Below, piece after piece: positions 24,001-39,000 of a DNA stretch of 64,000 bases (its first letter is position 1; every line of letters starts with the position of its first letter). The notes beneath the pieces were generated by a model. That model did no database searches. It was not told the origin of the DNA and saw only the letters and a list, made by a program, of their open reading frames with translations. A program made the position numbers and the translations under genes. This stretch comes from Agelaius tricolor. Its lineage: Eukaryota > Chordata > Aves > Passeriformes > Icteridae. The stretch is taken from NCBI GenBank assembly GCA_023055355.1, contig JALJCS010000004.1:25332744-25396743 (forward strand), given 5' to 3'.

Positions 24001-27000
24001 AAATTAGTTTCTCCTTTCTCCTTACATGCTTGTGTATTTCTTGAAGGAGACAAGAATGCCTTAACTGTTTTTTTTTAGCTAGTGCTCTTTAGCAGATCAT
24101 CACTGAAATACTTGCTTTTCTCCAGAAGAATGACATCTATTGTCTAGATATTTTAGCAGTTCCAGGGGGAAGATTTATCAGTTTTTGAAGAATATTAAAA
24201 CACTACATCAGAAAGTGATTGCAAAGGCCAATCTAAGACAAAATTCATTAGGGTAGCTCTCCCTCAGCTTCTTGGTAGCCATGTCATTGAGAAACCAAGA
24301 GTAAATTCTGCCTGCTGGGCCTATCCTTTTCTCCTAGAACATGAAACACCAATTGAAAAAGCATTTAATTGACACTTGTGACACATTACATGTGACTGCG
24401 ATTCTTTGTAAGCTCTGGTGACTTCATGACATGCTTGAAATTGCTATTCTGAGCTCTCTTCTGTGGGGCTGTACAGGCTTCTTTTGTTGGCAGGAGTCTG
24501 TCCTCTGTTGGCCGGATCAATGGGGATCCAGCTGCAGAGCTTTGTTATACCAGTGCCAGCAAGGATTTTCTGGTGCTTCAGCAGTTACATAATCTGTTTT
24601 ATCAAGGAACAGATATCTTCCACAGTTCAAATACTTGAGAGAAGCTACTTGTTCCCAGGCTGCTGCTGAAACAGCTTGGCTAGTCTATATGGTACTCCAT
24701 GCTGCTGCTCTGTGTGTAAGAGGAGTGCATGCAGGCCCTAGAAGACATATGGGATGACAAAGGAAGCTATTTCAAATGCCTGCAAAACACCTGTCCTGTG
24801 TCTTCACAGTAACTGGACCCCTTGCCAAGGTCTTCAGTGAGAACCACAAACCTGTTTTGCTGAGGACTCTCAAAACTGCCCTGCCATTGAAGACATCTTG
24901 CCATCCCCTACAGCAATAAAGCCATTGCACCACTCTAACAACTCAGGCTTTTAGGTGTGCAAAAGAAATACATGAACAGAGATTACTTCCTGGTAACTAA
25001 AAGAGAACCCTTAGAAGTCTCCAAGCTGCTCTTTTAAATTTCTCATTATTGTCAAGCCTCAAAATGACAATGTTCCTCCCTCTGCCACCAGCTAAGGGAA
25101 CTGCTGTGAGTGCTGCTGGTCAAAGACATGTGAGTAGTAGATAAGCTGGTCAGCATTTGTTGTTTCTGCTAAAAGACTAGAGCAAAGTATCTCTGAGGAG
25201 ATGCTAACCTCTGTTTGTCCAGAAAGTAAAAAATTGCTAACTCACGGCAGGGGAGTACTAATAGTGCAACTGAGGATTCTTTCACATGCAAAAGATAATC
25301 CCATTTCCCTTCCACTCTCCACCACAAAACTGTTCCTACCTGGCATGATGAGCAATTTAACCATTTGGCTACTACTCTTATGAATCATGGTTCTCCACCT
25401 CACTGCTTTCTGTGTGCTGGAAAGATGTCACAGTAGGGGAAAAGCTACCTCTTTTGCCTCAGAAAAACTGAAATTCATCAGTAACAGAACAAAATTATGA
25501 TTTGCTACCTGCAAAATATTCAAATGGCAATTCAGTCATTCAGCCCAACATAGGTTCAAAACATACGAACAACAATTCAAGAATTCAGTACTTTCTGAAA
25601 TATTATCTCTGCAGAAGACATCTAGGTTTCAATGGACTATTAAAAAAAAAGGTTACAAACAGGAGGCCGAAATAGCTGAACTACACAAGACTGAAATCCC
25701 AGCACTATGTAAATACCTTGACATATTTTTCCACAAATAATATCCTTTATATGACCTGATTTCTGTCACAGCCTTGGCAGAAGAAAAAGATTATTACTGG
25801 AAGTTGCCATGGGGGACAAACCACTGCCAAAGTAATATGGGTTGGTGGAAACCAAAATGATGCTTGTTTGTAGAGAATTAATAAAACAAATGCTGTTCAT
25901 TTCTCCACCTTGCCATCAAACAGGCAAATAACAGCACTTTCAGTCCTTCTGTGTGAGTGAAAGACAGAAACACAGGAAAAAATCTCCTACTGGAAGTTCC
26001 TGTCTCAGAGTTTTCACAGTTAGATAACGTCTAAGTGTAGAAAAAAGGGATCTTGTGAAAATCAGCACACAATCCTCCTTGTTACCGGTGCTAAAGGAGG
26101 ACAAGAACAGTCACTAATATTAGACCAATTACTGTTGCAGGATGGAAAAATGCAGATCAGGGGTTAACATGGGGCGGGATAGACTCCTGGTGTTCTCATT
26201 CCCCAGAACTGGAGTTGACTTGAAAGGAAGGCATGCAAAGAAATCAGATCCCAAGCTAAGGAATGACTAGGAGCAGCCATGGACCCAGCTGCAAATTCCT
26301 GCAGCTACATCCCAAGTGTATCCCACATGGACAGTCAGGGCCCAAGGCAGGCTTGTAAGCTTTCGAGAGCCTGCTGAGGTGACCACCTAATCTTATTTTT
26401 ACCTGTCTTATGCAGGTAAAAAAAACCCCAAAAATTAAAACAAGAAGGAAGGAAGGAAGTGGCGGAAGGAAGGAAGTGGCGGAAGGAAGTGGCGGAAGTG
26501 GTGGAAGCGGCGGAAGTGGCGGAAAGAAGTGGCGGAAGTGGCGGAAGGAAGTGGCGGAAGGAAGTGGCGGAAGGAAGTGGCGGAAGTGGCGGAAGTGGCG
26601 GAAGTGGCGGAAGTGGCGGAAGTGGCGGAAGTGGCGGAAGGAAGGAAGGAAGGAAGGAAGGAAGGAAGGAAGGAAGGAAGGAAGGAAGTTAAACACCCAT
26701 GTTGCTTCCTTTTCAGAGAGATTAAACACAAGGTTTGAGCTGCATGAAACAGAGTGTATAAATCAGTACTCCAACACACATGCTCACTGCTGCCAATTTC
26801 CTGGTTTTTTTGCTTTAGTAATGTGAAGTGTGATGACAAAGAATGAGCTTGATTTCAAAGAAAAGGAGGAGCAGGCTGTTCCTGAAGGACTGTACCCTGT
26901 GGAAAGCGACCCACATTGGAGCAGTTTGTGAAGAGCTGCAGCTCACAAGATAGACTTATGCTGAAGAAGTTCATGGAGAACTGTCTCCCCTGGGAGAGAT

Positions 27001-30000
27001 CCCACACTGAACAGGGGAATGATTCCTCTCCCCGAGCAGCGGCAGGAGCAATGTGTGATGAACTGATTGTAACCTCTGCTCCCCATCTCCCTTTATTGCT
27101 TACAGGGAGGAGGAAGAGGAAGGGAGGGAGAGGTAGGGGGGAAGATGTTTTTTAAGATTTGTTTTACTGCTCTTCCTCTGATTTTTTATTGGCAATAAAT
27201 TCAACTCATTTCCCCAAGTCTGTTTTGCCCATGATAGTAATCAGTGACTGACCTCTTCCATTCCTTATCTCAACCCATGAGCCTTCAGTTAAAATTTCTC
27301 TCCTGACATGGTTGCAGAGAGCAGCTTTGGTGGGTACCTGGCATCCAGCCAGGATCAACCCATCATTCTCCAACTTCACACCTTCAACTGTTGTATGCAG
27401 AAATTGCTTAATACTCTCAAAACCATAAAAAAGGATTTGAAGTACAGGATTTTATTTTGCAAACAGGGGAAGTTAAACTAGAAACTGGAAGTTTTAAATG
27501 TGTTGTCCTCAGTATACCCATTAATTCTATCTATAAAGACATTTCATAATGTGGAACTTCAAATCATTATTTCCTTAAAGACCATTCTATTGACTTCAGC
27601 ACTGAGGTTCAAGCTAGTTGTAATACACCAATGGGACATGTTACAAGCTGAGATAAACTCAAAATGAGACTCAATCATCTGAGCAGTAATCTTATTTCTT
27701 TAAAAAAAGGAGAAAGAAAGGACACCCAAATTACAGAGATATCCATAGAGGAAGGCATTTAAAATTTTCAGGAGGAGCAAGAAGATTAGGAAGAACTAGA
27801 ACATATAACATTCTGAGTATTTTTGTTTGAGAAATGCTGTTGTTTGGTCTGTGGCATGATGCATTTAAGAATAAAACTACAGAGAGAAAAAAAATTGTGT
27901 TCAGACATTAATTCCTATTAATTTCTTAGGTGTTTCACACAAAGAAAAAAGGCAAGTTATACATCTCTTCATGGGGAAAATGCATTTACATAATATGGAA
28001 AGATCCATGTTTATATAATACAGAGAGAGGCAAAATGCTTGCAGCTTGCATGATTTCTGAACTATCACAGTCATGGGTACTGGCCTATGCCTTGAAGTAT
28101 ACCTGAATCAGCTACTGATTAACTTCTCCAAAACTCTGTCTCCATAAATAAAACTAAAAATATTTTTAAGAATCTCTAACCATACTCCTGGAATCAAAGA
28201 TGCAGGGATACAGCCTGTTCTATACACAAATTTGGTTTTGCTTGCCTGGAATAGAACCAGACGTCTCTTCTAACTTTAACTACTAAGTGGCCAGCTGGCA
28301 AAACAAAGGCTTCAGCTCAAAATCTCATAATTAAACAAAGACTCATAAATATGCAATTAAGGTACTGGTAGTCTTAAACCTCCAAACTGTATGAAAAATA
28401 AAGCATAAATATGAGAGAGGGATCTTAACATTTCCAAATACTGCACCTTTTTACAATTACAGTCTTGTCAATGAGAGTGAAATCCATCACCTTTAAATCA
28501 GGAGTGAGTATTGAGGCACACAGAAGCAATACAATTAACCTTTAATCTCAGTAATCTGAAGAACAGTTGGTGACCACACAATAGGCTATGGGTTGACCCA
28601 AGTCTTGCATGGAAAGAAATACATTCCTATGGTTAATTAAGATAATTAACACTGTTGTTTGACCTACTGGGAAAAATGCTCTATCTCAGCATACACTGAT
28701 CTTAATGTCACTTTTACTAATTCAGGACTCTTGCACCTAATTAAATAAAGATATGTTTTTTGTGTAATATTGTATCTCAAGAACATCTTCTTGGTTGCTG
28801 TAATACTTAGATCAATGCAAGCCAATAGGAGGGTAAACTTAAAGTTGCTTTCAGTAGTTTTGCTCTGAGTAATCCAGAAAACATATTATTCACCTTCAAC
28901 ATAGTGCAACTGTTGCAAAAGACCTGTTATTATAGAATCATAGAATATGCTGAGTTGGAAAGGATCCATCTGGATCATCTAGTTCAACAGCTGTCCCTGT
29001 GCAGGACACTCCAAATTTCAGAACATGTGCCTGAGCGCATTGTACAAATGCTTCCTAAAGTCAAACAGGTTGGTGCTGTGACCACTTTGCTGGGGAACCT
29101 GTTACAATGCCCAACCAACCTCTGGGTGAAGAATCTCTTTCCTTATGACCAATTAAAACCTTCTACTACTCAGCTCCATGCCATTTCCCAAAGTCCTGTC
29201 ACTGGCCATGTGAGTGAAGAGATGGGTACTTCCGTTTCCCCTCATGAGGATGGAGAAGGCCACAAAGAGATTTCCCAGGCTGAGCAGAAAAAGTAACCTG
29301 AGCCACTCCTCATACATCTTCCCCTCAAGGCCCTCCACCATCTTTGTGACCCTTTGGACACTCTCCAACAGTTTAGTATCTCTCTTATATTGTGATACTC
29401 CAAACCAGCCCCCAGCACTGGAGGTGAGGCTGCCCCAGCTCAGAGCAGAGCAGGACAATCCCCTCCCTTGCCCAGCTGTGATGCTGTGCCTGATGCCCCC
29501 CAGGGCAGGGTTGGCCCTCCTGGCTGCCAGGGCACTGCTGACCCATGTTCAACTTGCCAGGAACCCCAGGTCCCTTTCTGCAGGGCTGCCTCTGCTGCAT
29601 CTCATTCTCCAATCTGCATACAAAACCAGGGTTGCCCTGTACCAGGTGCAGAATCTGGCTCTTGCAATTAAACTACATAAGAAACACACTTCACTTTTTA
29701 ATCTTCAGGACCTTATATGGAAGATACATGTTAGGAGACTTAATTTTTTGCAGTTGTGACAAAACATATGTATATTAATACAGTTGCCTGCCCGAAATCA
29801 TGCCATTTCAGAGACATCTCATGAAAATGTTGCTTTTCTTCCAGGTTCATTTATGAATTCTCACAAACTACTGAGACCCATGATTATTATGCTTATGTCA
29901 ACCACTTTAGCTAAGTGGTAGCCTGCAGCTCTTACTGCAAATGAATAGAAATAATTTCTAAAATCACATTTTGTCTTGTCTGAAGTTTCCATGCATTCTC

Positions 30001-33000
30001 TATAATTACAGAAATAAGTTTATTCACACAAATGTTACAGAGAAAGAATGCCCCACTGGTTCTTCTATAATACTATGGTTTCCAAAACTTCTAAAATAAC
30101 CTTTATAGAAGCAATGGAAGACATTGCTTTTAAAGGAAGCTCACCATTTATTATGGACAATTCCATTCTCTTTACCATTCTGGACTACTTATGTAGGACT
30201 AGCTATTGCTGTGATAGATGGTAAAGCAATTTCTCTCCTATAGCATATAGTTAGGACAAACCTAATTATAGATTTTTTAATGCAGTACCTCTACTGTCAC
30301 AAAGGTATGACAGGCTAACAGGGATACACTGAGACAATAATATTTTGAGTTGATTTAAATTTAACACCCATTTTTCACTGTGAGGAATACAGCATGAGCA
30401 TTTGTAGTTTAATTTTTTTTTTTTTTTGGTCATCCTCAAAAATGTGGTAATTGTAAATATATGGCAAATTGGTTGAAGAAACTGAATGTTGAAGAACATG
30501 GGAACTATAAAGTCATTTATGCATTAAAAATTATACTACCATTTTAGGGTATATAAGAAAAGAGTTAGTTTAACTAAAATTACACAGGGACACTACTGCT
30601 AGTCTATTATATCTATTCTCAAGCCACAGAGAAATAACATCAGTGTTTATAGTTTTAGCAGTGCAGTTACCTTCAGACTTCCAAGTAAAAATGTCATGAG
30701 GATGCAAAGGAGTTTGTTTCAGATGCTTAGGAATTCTGTTTCTAAGGAAAAGTTTTATTGAGAAAAAGTATGCTTCATATTTGGACTAAGCCAGAAATCA
30801 GCCTGCTTGTAAAACCTAGGCCACTATATGCAAAAAACTTTGAATCTTTCTCCCATCCAGATTTTTGTGCTTCCAGTAGGCTGCTTCATTAGGCAATCTA
30901 GAAATTTGAGATGCATGCCCTTGGTTTAAGTCAAGAGGTCTAGATGATTGCCTTCTTCAGATCACAAATGAGACTAATCCAGGAACGATCTACTCTATTT
31001 CATTTACTTCAGGACTGCTTCTTGCTCAGAAAAGAAAATAAAAGAGAAAAGAAATAGAGAGGAAAGCTCCCCCCCCCGCCCCGGCAACAAAAAAAAAAAA
31101 AAAAAAAAAGCAGTTGAAAATACTAGAAAGCCAACAACACATCAAGTTTACATAGATTTTAAGGTCACTGTGCAATGAAACATGAATCTACACTCAACTG
31201 TTTCTGAGACAGGTGTGCTCAGAACCTAACAGAGATGGTGAAAAAGTCCTCGCCTTCATCAACCAGCAGCCTACATGTAGTTTAAAAGAATAAAGTCTGA
31301 TGTAGACAGAGTAAGTAATTTAACAGAAGCAATGATAGAGCATCAATGTATAAATAAAAGCACCAAAGTAATAAAATTAGGATGCAAATTAGGATGCAAA
31401 TTAGGATGCAAATTAGTAACCAAATTAGGATGCAAGTAAATTGATTGAATGACCAAGAGATCTCCACACGTTGTGAAGTGAAGGGTCAAAAATCCCCATT
31501 TGTTACAAATTTTCATTGGTAACAAATAAGGAATGATAACATCCAAGGAGATGTAGCAGCTTGCTTAGTCCTTACAGGAAAAATGGCAGTATTTTTCACT
31601 TTAGTGCCTCATCTACTGCCATACAGGTTTCTGATTTACAGGGAGCAATAATCCTCAAAGATAATGTAATTTGATTGATAGACCTTGAAGACTTTGATGT
31701 ATCTAAATTAAAAGCTACAACATTACTTTATACTTGGTGCTTCAAATCAGATATACTACTGCAGCTACAGAGAACAGTTCAAAAACATAATAAAATCCTT
31801 CAAAAGAACCCCAAGGGAGCAGCATAAAGTGAGAAAATAATATTTAGGTTATACATGTCTCCCCCTTCCACCCCCACCCCCTCCAAAAATACCCCAAAAC
31901 CCAACAGTAAAAGAAATCTGAAAATAGATGAATAAAATAAAGACCCTAAAATTACAAAAGCATGGAGGAGGAGAGGGAGTGAGCATGTGAGAGAGATCTG
32001 AGGAGGGGAGTCATGAGGAGAGGGGCTGAGGCAGGGCTTCTTTCCTTACTTGGCACAAGCCACTGATGCACATGTCCAGGGATTCAGTGTAACACCGTGT
32101 CCCATCCAGAACTTTTGGCGCCAGCTCCACAACCAGAGCTGTTCCTCTGGCTTGACACTTCAGTGAGCATGGGTTCTCAGGGTCATTAGAGATGGGGAGC
32201 CACTCATACAACTGCCCTTGGTACTTGACATCGTTGTGAGCAGAGCACTGCTGGGCACGAAAATCACCTGCTTCTGGTGGGCAGTCCTGCAGAAAAGAAG
32301 GAGAAGAAGATCAGCAGGCCTATTCAGGACTGCCAGTTGCAGTATCATGCAGCTGGCGGTGTTCCACAGCTGCCAGATGGAGACAGTTTCTGCTTAGACA
32401 AAAAAGACACATAATTCAACAGATGATTATACCTTTCTTTGTTCTTTCCATGAAAGTATTGAAAGAACACCAAGACCATATGTAAATGGGAAATAAGAAA
32501 TGCACTGTACATGTCTTAACCACAGCCTTGTGGTTAAGCAAAAGAGGGTCACCATGCTCTTGTTGGAACTCATTCTACTTGTGCACATATGTGGAGAAAC
32601 ATGTGTGCACAGCCACTCTGTTCCACACAGGTTTTACCCTTTGTTTGAGGAGAGACAAAAAAGAACTATGTGATTTTGTTCTTTAAGCTCTTGCCACTAA
32701 CTTTTTTTCTTTTTGCCTCAGTGACATAAATCAATTGCTGTGGCCAAATGAATCAGAAGCATTTGATACATATTTGCATTTCTTTAAGCTAAGATTTCAT
32801 AGTTCACATAATTAGGGACTTCCAATTGAGAAGATCTTAAAAAAAACCCCACCTTTTTTAATTCTTCAGGAGATTTGTGAGACATATAAATCTAACTCTG
32901 AAGTCAGTCTACCAATATAAAAAATAAAGACCACTCCTACTGCATAAAGTACATTGTTGACAAGATTTTTAGGCTTTTCTTACCCACATACATTTTCTTG

Positions 33001-36000
33001 CTGCTACTTAGCACTGAAGAACATTAGACAGGTTCTCAAGAGAACAGACGAGCTTTAAAAATCATGAGTCTTCAGGCAAAATAAACATGAGTTCTTTTTG
33101 TTTCCTTTCCAGTATTTGATCCTTGAAGAATGATATTTGAAGTCTTCTTTTGCAAGCAACGATAAAAGCTAGGGATTCACTAGGGTTTTCTTAGAAGTAA
33201 CTTGAATTTCTCGCATAATTACAGGAATGCAGGAGCGAAGCTTTACAAAAAACATTAAACATCATAAGAACTGAGACAAGAAAAAAGCAAACATTGGCAG
33301 AATGACTACCTCAGATTATTAAGATCCATGGAGTCCTCCACCTTACTGCCGTAAGGAGATCTGCTCCTGGATGGTATCTGGTAGAATACCCGATGAAATG
33401 AACAGTTGTTCCCCCTCTACTTGAGGACTATAACATTTTTTTAATCCTAAATCACAGACAATCCTATGTGTTGATGGCAGGCTTCATATGAAAAGTTTTT
33501 GATGTATGCACGATCACATAACTAGACAATATACTTATAGGATATTTGTATCTTCTGTTTGCCCTCAAACTACTTCTTCCTATTAGACAATCATTAATGA
33601 AAATAAGTCTGGCTTATTCCCAGACTTCTTATGCTCCCAGTCTTACTGCTGTCGAGGCAAAATACCTCTTCTTAGAATTAAATAGTCACCTATGTTTCTC
33701 AGATCTATTCTTATCCCTTCATTCACTAACAGTTTTCTGCATTTTTTAAAAGGGCAAACTATTACAGCTTTGGATATGAAAGACAGGGAGGCTGCATGTC
33801 ACTTTTTGACATGAATGGATCATTTTTTATTATTAAAATCTAAAATAAAATCTGTGTTAAAAACTAAGCTTTCTAATCTCCTCTCAAAGTAACATGGCAG
33901 TCTTGGCTATGAATTTGTAAGCCCTTGGCTTGAACCCAGGTTAGCCCTTCTGGCCTCTCATTCACTGTTGGAATGTGATTATGGCTATTTTATTTGAATG
34001 TTGAATAATCTTGGGTCGCAACTTCCAAACCTTTTTTGTTGTGGACTATGCACACATACAAGCTGTGGCCTTAGCCACAGATTGTCATCTAATTTTCTTT
34101 GTACCATGTGAGGAAATTTTCAATTAATTCGCTTTGTGTTCGAGTCTGATGCACCCCAAAAGTAAAGGGTCAAACTCTAGTCAAAAGTTCTGTGATCTAA
34201 GTAGAAGGCAATAGCTTTCCTGTTACAAAAGGTTCAATGGAGTAAGGCATAAGAGAAAAAATGATGTGGGTTAAATCTAACTCTAGAGAAATATGTATCA
34301 AAGAGTAATAACCCAGAGCTCATTTTTCCTTTTTGAAAGTGGAGGTTGAAAGTCAAAGCCTGTAACTGGTATTTTACTGCCGGAGAACACAGTTTTTCTA
34401 TCAATATAATACAGAAGATTAAAAAAAAATGTTGCAAGTATTTCAGTTAAGATTTTAAAATATAAAGAAAATCTGAGGGGCAATCAGGGTCTTTTTATGA
34501 TCTGGGCAAATTTTTGATACAAGACAAAGTTTGGACACTGAAGCAAGCAGAAAAATATGTGGGGAATTCATTATTCCTCTACAGCTCTGTAATTAGAGAA
34601 AAAGTGGTCTTTATGTTCTGCTCTTATACAAAGGATGAACAATAAGATAGTTACAGCTTGACCCAAGATCTGCTTTAGTTCTATTTTCAAACAAGAAAAG
34701 AAGAACACAGTGGCCTTATTTCCTACCACAAAATCTTCTGGTGCCTACCCTTCTGTGAATTTTTCTGCCTGTAAATGAATACAGTCAGGTCTATTGGTTT
34801 GGCAGATACCCAAGCCAAGGCTCGGTTGCAGAAATCCAAGCCAGCTCTCTAGTTTGGCTCAAGCTTGGCTCTACCTTCAGAACTTCCTGGCTTGTAACAG
34901 CTTTATTTTTACAAAGAGAAAAAGGCCCAATAAAGCACACGACATACAGAATTCATAATCCTGCTTTGTACAGAACTCAATACTGTGTTTGTTGTGTTGG
35001 ATTTTACTTCTTAATCAAAGAAATAAAAAACATTCTTCAACATAACAAGCCTTCAGGACACGGCAGGTGACCAGGACTGATGTTAAATACTTCCATTCTT
35101 TGATACTGTGGTCAAAATAAAACAATGGATTTAAATAGCAGAGCTTGTGTTTAAAAAAGTTTTCATATGAAACTTGAAGCCATTAAGAATACATGCAAGG
35201 AGTCAGAAACACAGACATACATACTTATCTTGGCACACAGATGTGAAAAAGGGTCACAGCCTGTCACATAAACTTTTCTCCTGCTGAAATCCTCAATCCT
35301 AAATTTACCTGAAGGCATTGGAGATGTCTTTCCCTCAGGAAGAATCTTTTCTTCTGCTTAAAAAAGCACAAGTACTTCCATGTTCATGTATAATACTTAC
35401 ACAAGCTGTATAACATTTTTTTTATGCCAAAATGGACAGTGTTGAGAAAATCTGTGGTCTGAATTCTAAACATTTCTCATTTTTAGAAGGAGGTCACTGA
35501 GACTGAAAATATAGGAACTGCACAAAACTTAGCACATCCACTTTTTTTTTTCAACTTAAATTTACTGTTTTTGTTTGTATTATATGTCAGTGGAGCTCAG
35601 AGCCTCTTTGTGCTGACATTTGTGCAACATATGATCAAAGCCCGATATAAGTTCTCAGCCTATAAATAAGTATTCTATTTGCTGAAACAGAAGATAAGAT
35701 AAAACCAGTGGGGTATTTTGCATATATTTTCAAGTAAATTGCTATTTTCTTCTAAACACTTTGCACACCTTTAGATAAGGCCACTTGCTGTTCTGAGGCA
35801 GTCTTGCTGTGCCTTACTTCTGCTGGCTCCTGGACAAGAGAAACTATAGACTAAGTCCAAAAAGTTTTCTTGAAAAAGATCAGCCTGCTTTTGGTACTTG
35901 CATGATGGTTTAGGGGAAGGGGACCCTCTATGGCTACCCGCTAGCACTGCTCCATCGGCCTGAGTGAAGTTACATATTGGTCCAGCTAAGGGTCTGATTC

Positions 36001-39000
36001 TGGGAGCTGTGTAACAGTATGCAGCTTGTCTACCTGCACAACAGATTGACAGGCACTTTGAGACAGCCAGAAATCATGGGCCAAGTCAGTGTAGCAGTGA
36101 GCACGAGGCAGTGCATCTCTGCATGGGCTATGTGGTTCTGTGAGGAATTTAGCTAACCACATCTGCATGGCCTGTGTTTGGCCTGGAGCATGTGGCAGCC
36201 CTGATATCTGGCCATAAAACTACTACAGTCCTGCTTCAGGTTATTCCAATTTTGGTACTATAGCCAAGTCTTAACAGTTTTGTTTTCTTTTAGAAAATAT
36301 CTATGGGCCCCTGCAGATATGAGGAACTGCTGCCATTGCACTCCTTGAAGAATCAGAAAGAACTAATAAACTTGAAAGTTTAATCTAGATCCATTTATGT
36401 TCAAACTTCCTATTCATGATGACCTTTCAGGGATGAAAAAATTCCAGTGAATAGGAAACAACTGTTCCTCCTTTAATTCTGTGAGTCCTAGGTGGGTCTT
36501 TTATGGCTTTTAGCTCACAAAGGTTCATGAGATATTACTGAAACACTGAGCCCGTGCTGGATACCTAAAATCCCTATTCATTCTGTCAGGTCAAGATTTC
36601 CTGTACAGCAATGAAAATATATAAAATTTTAAAGGTGATCAGAAACTCCTTTGATCTGTGAAACCCATTTTAAAATATACACAGGAGTTTCATCCTCACT
36701 TAGGCATGTAATGTGGTCCATATTATTATGGCTTCATTTTCTTCCTCACATCGATTTTCTTTTTTTTTTTTAAACTTGACCTCCTATTTTACCCTATTGT
36801 AATTCATAAGGTCCATGGAGTTTTGTCATGTTTGAATCCCATTCAAAACAATTTCCATTAATCAACAATCCACTGGAAAAGATAAGATGAATCCCAGATG
36901 TCCCTTGATGGTGACAGGTAGATCAGATTTCACAGGACAAAAGAGGGTCAGACTTTTTAAAGTTTACTTAGTGGGTGAAATGTAGAAGATTCTATCTAAG
37001 CAGTGATAGGTGGAAACAGTTGAGGAACTTTAAAACAGTTTACAATATATGTGCTTGTATATTTGCAGAGGCCAAGAATGATTTACTACACCTGGAGCTC
37101 TTCCTCTGTACAAAAAATGACTAACAACTGGACTACTCTGTGCAGCATCTGACAGAACAGCTTATTGAACCAGTTCCATGAAGTACTCACGGTGCTGCAG
37201 CTGCACTAATTTCCCTACCAAGAAAGAAAACCTGAAGTCCTCAAGTAGGGGCTTGTCTAAGACCAAATAAGAATTTTAGATAAAAACACAGGGACTTAGG
37301 AGATCTAGGGATTTAAGAGAAACTTCCCTCAGCCTTGAAGCCTTGTTGAGCGCCCTGCTTGAAGTACCTTTCGTGCAGCCAGATTTTTCAATAGCCTACT
37401 CCCATGAACTTAGAAATAACTTAGGGTCATACTTAGTTGCTTAGATTGAGAGGGGCTCATATTAAAGCTTTCTTTAAGAACTCCAAGACACTGCAATATC
37501 TGACAGAGATAAGCTTGAGAAAAATAATAGGAACAAAGAAAATGGGGAAATATCAGCAAATAAACATGGCATGGAGATGAGAGCTAAAATTGTCAGTGAA
37601 CTATAAATGCAAAGTTCCATTAAAATTTGTCATCATAAATATTTATAAAATAATTTTTTCACCAAAATAATGTCTTTTTTTTGGAAGTATGATCCCATTT
37701 TGTCAAATAGTTCAATATGCAGCCTTCTGAGTAATTTTAATTTCTTTTTTTGTCCATCTCTTTTAAGTATTAAAACAAGCATTTAAATTAGATACAGTAA
37801 GTTTATTTTCAGCATGAAAATTTCCAAGAACTTCAGTCAAAAACTAATATAAATACATAATATTAAAGCATATTTTCCAAAAGGTATTGAGGGTGCCATA
37901 TTATCAAAGAGCTCAAAAATAAACTGTTCAAATAAAAAAAAAAAAGTCAGAAATACTGAATTTAAAACTCTTATTTACCCAGAGTCCTGACAGGTCATGA
38001 AATATTACTGTAAGGGAAGCAATTCAGGTTATTTGGGCAACAAAGTTTCTTTTTACATTCACATTAACTGGACACAATGTGGGGTTTTTTGTTCTATTTT
38101 TTAATTGTCACAGATTCACAGTTCTGCTTGCTGAAAAGATTGCAAATCCAGACATCCAAGCTTCTGTCATTTGCTAGATACTAAAAGCACTTGTTTCAAA
38201 GTATGAAGAAATAATTTCTAGATGACACACTGAGGTTTTAAAATGCAGCCAATCAGAAATAAGATGGAAGTTATAAAAATCTGGTAATTTGAAGAACAGA
38301 CTGTAGTCCCAATAAATTATCTGAGTTTAGAATTTTCAGTTCAAAATTAAATTTGCATAAAACAAATTGTGTGTTAGTAAGGAGATATGTGCCTATAATT
38401 TGTTTAATATGTTTTTTATATTTTACTGCAAAATGTAAATTGGGAGGTTTGATTGCAAAATGGCATTTCAGTCACCACTGGGTTGAAAAATTAAACTCTG
38501 CTAATCATTCTTGTAGGTCTGATAATATCTCCTTGGGGATGATACTTCTCATACACATAAGCCAGTGCTTCTGAGAATTATGTACTTATATGGAAGTTTA
38601 GGTTTGACATTTTCCAGGCTGAGGTTTAGAGCATGGAAAGAAGATTGTGTTATTTTGTAGAAAGTAAGATGAACAACACTGGTACTGGTGTATACAAAAT
38701 GCAGCATGAGCTGATAAGAAACAGGGATGGAAGTAGCTTGTCTGAATGCAAGCCAGAAAATGGGGGATGACATTACAGCTGGTACTTCAGCCAAGTGAAG
38801 AAAGTGAGGTATATATTAAAACAGTTGCAGGTGGTGTTTACAAGCTTTGGTTGCCTGACTAATGGGACAATCTACAAATTTTATCTTAGGTTTAACAGAA
38901 ACCTTGTTGAAGGAGCTAGTAATGTTGTGCAGCTTCAGTGTCAGTCTCATCTTTTTTTTCTTTTTCTTTCTCTCCTTTTTTTTTTGATTCAGAAAGCAAT

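Larger units (their letters stand above)
17616..32049. other. ADAMTSL1: Intron between ADAMTSL1 exons 4 and 5 (14.4 kb)
   Basis: The longest complete intron in the window. It carries a pyrimidine tract (20321-20428), a 33-bp tandem duplication (20952-21017), a GGAA/GGCGGAAGT array (26441-26690), an LTR-like element (about 26848-27366), a CR1 (about 28933-29675), a C-run/A-run junction (31069-31109) and an ATGCAAAT array (31382-31437). I see no coding exon. The stretches 17.7-20.3 kb, 21.1-26.4 kb and 29.7-31 kb look like unique intron sequence. Confidence 0.85.

Noticed and set aside
26256..26826. Open frames of 157 codons (minus) and 138 codons (plus) with HFR/ATS or GSGG/KWR repeats
   Set aside because: They arise from the GGCGGAAGT and GGAA arrays, whose periods keep several frames open at once. 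They have no flanking splice or homology support.
29153..29778. Several overlapping open frames of up to 181 codons on both strands
   Set aside because: They lie wholly within a CR1 3' UTR fragment and read it in non-coding frames or the wrong strand.
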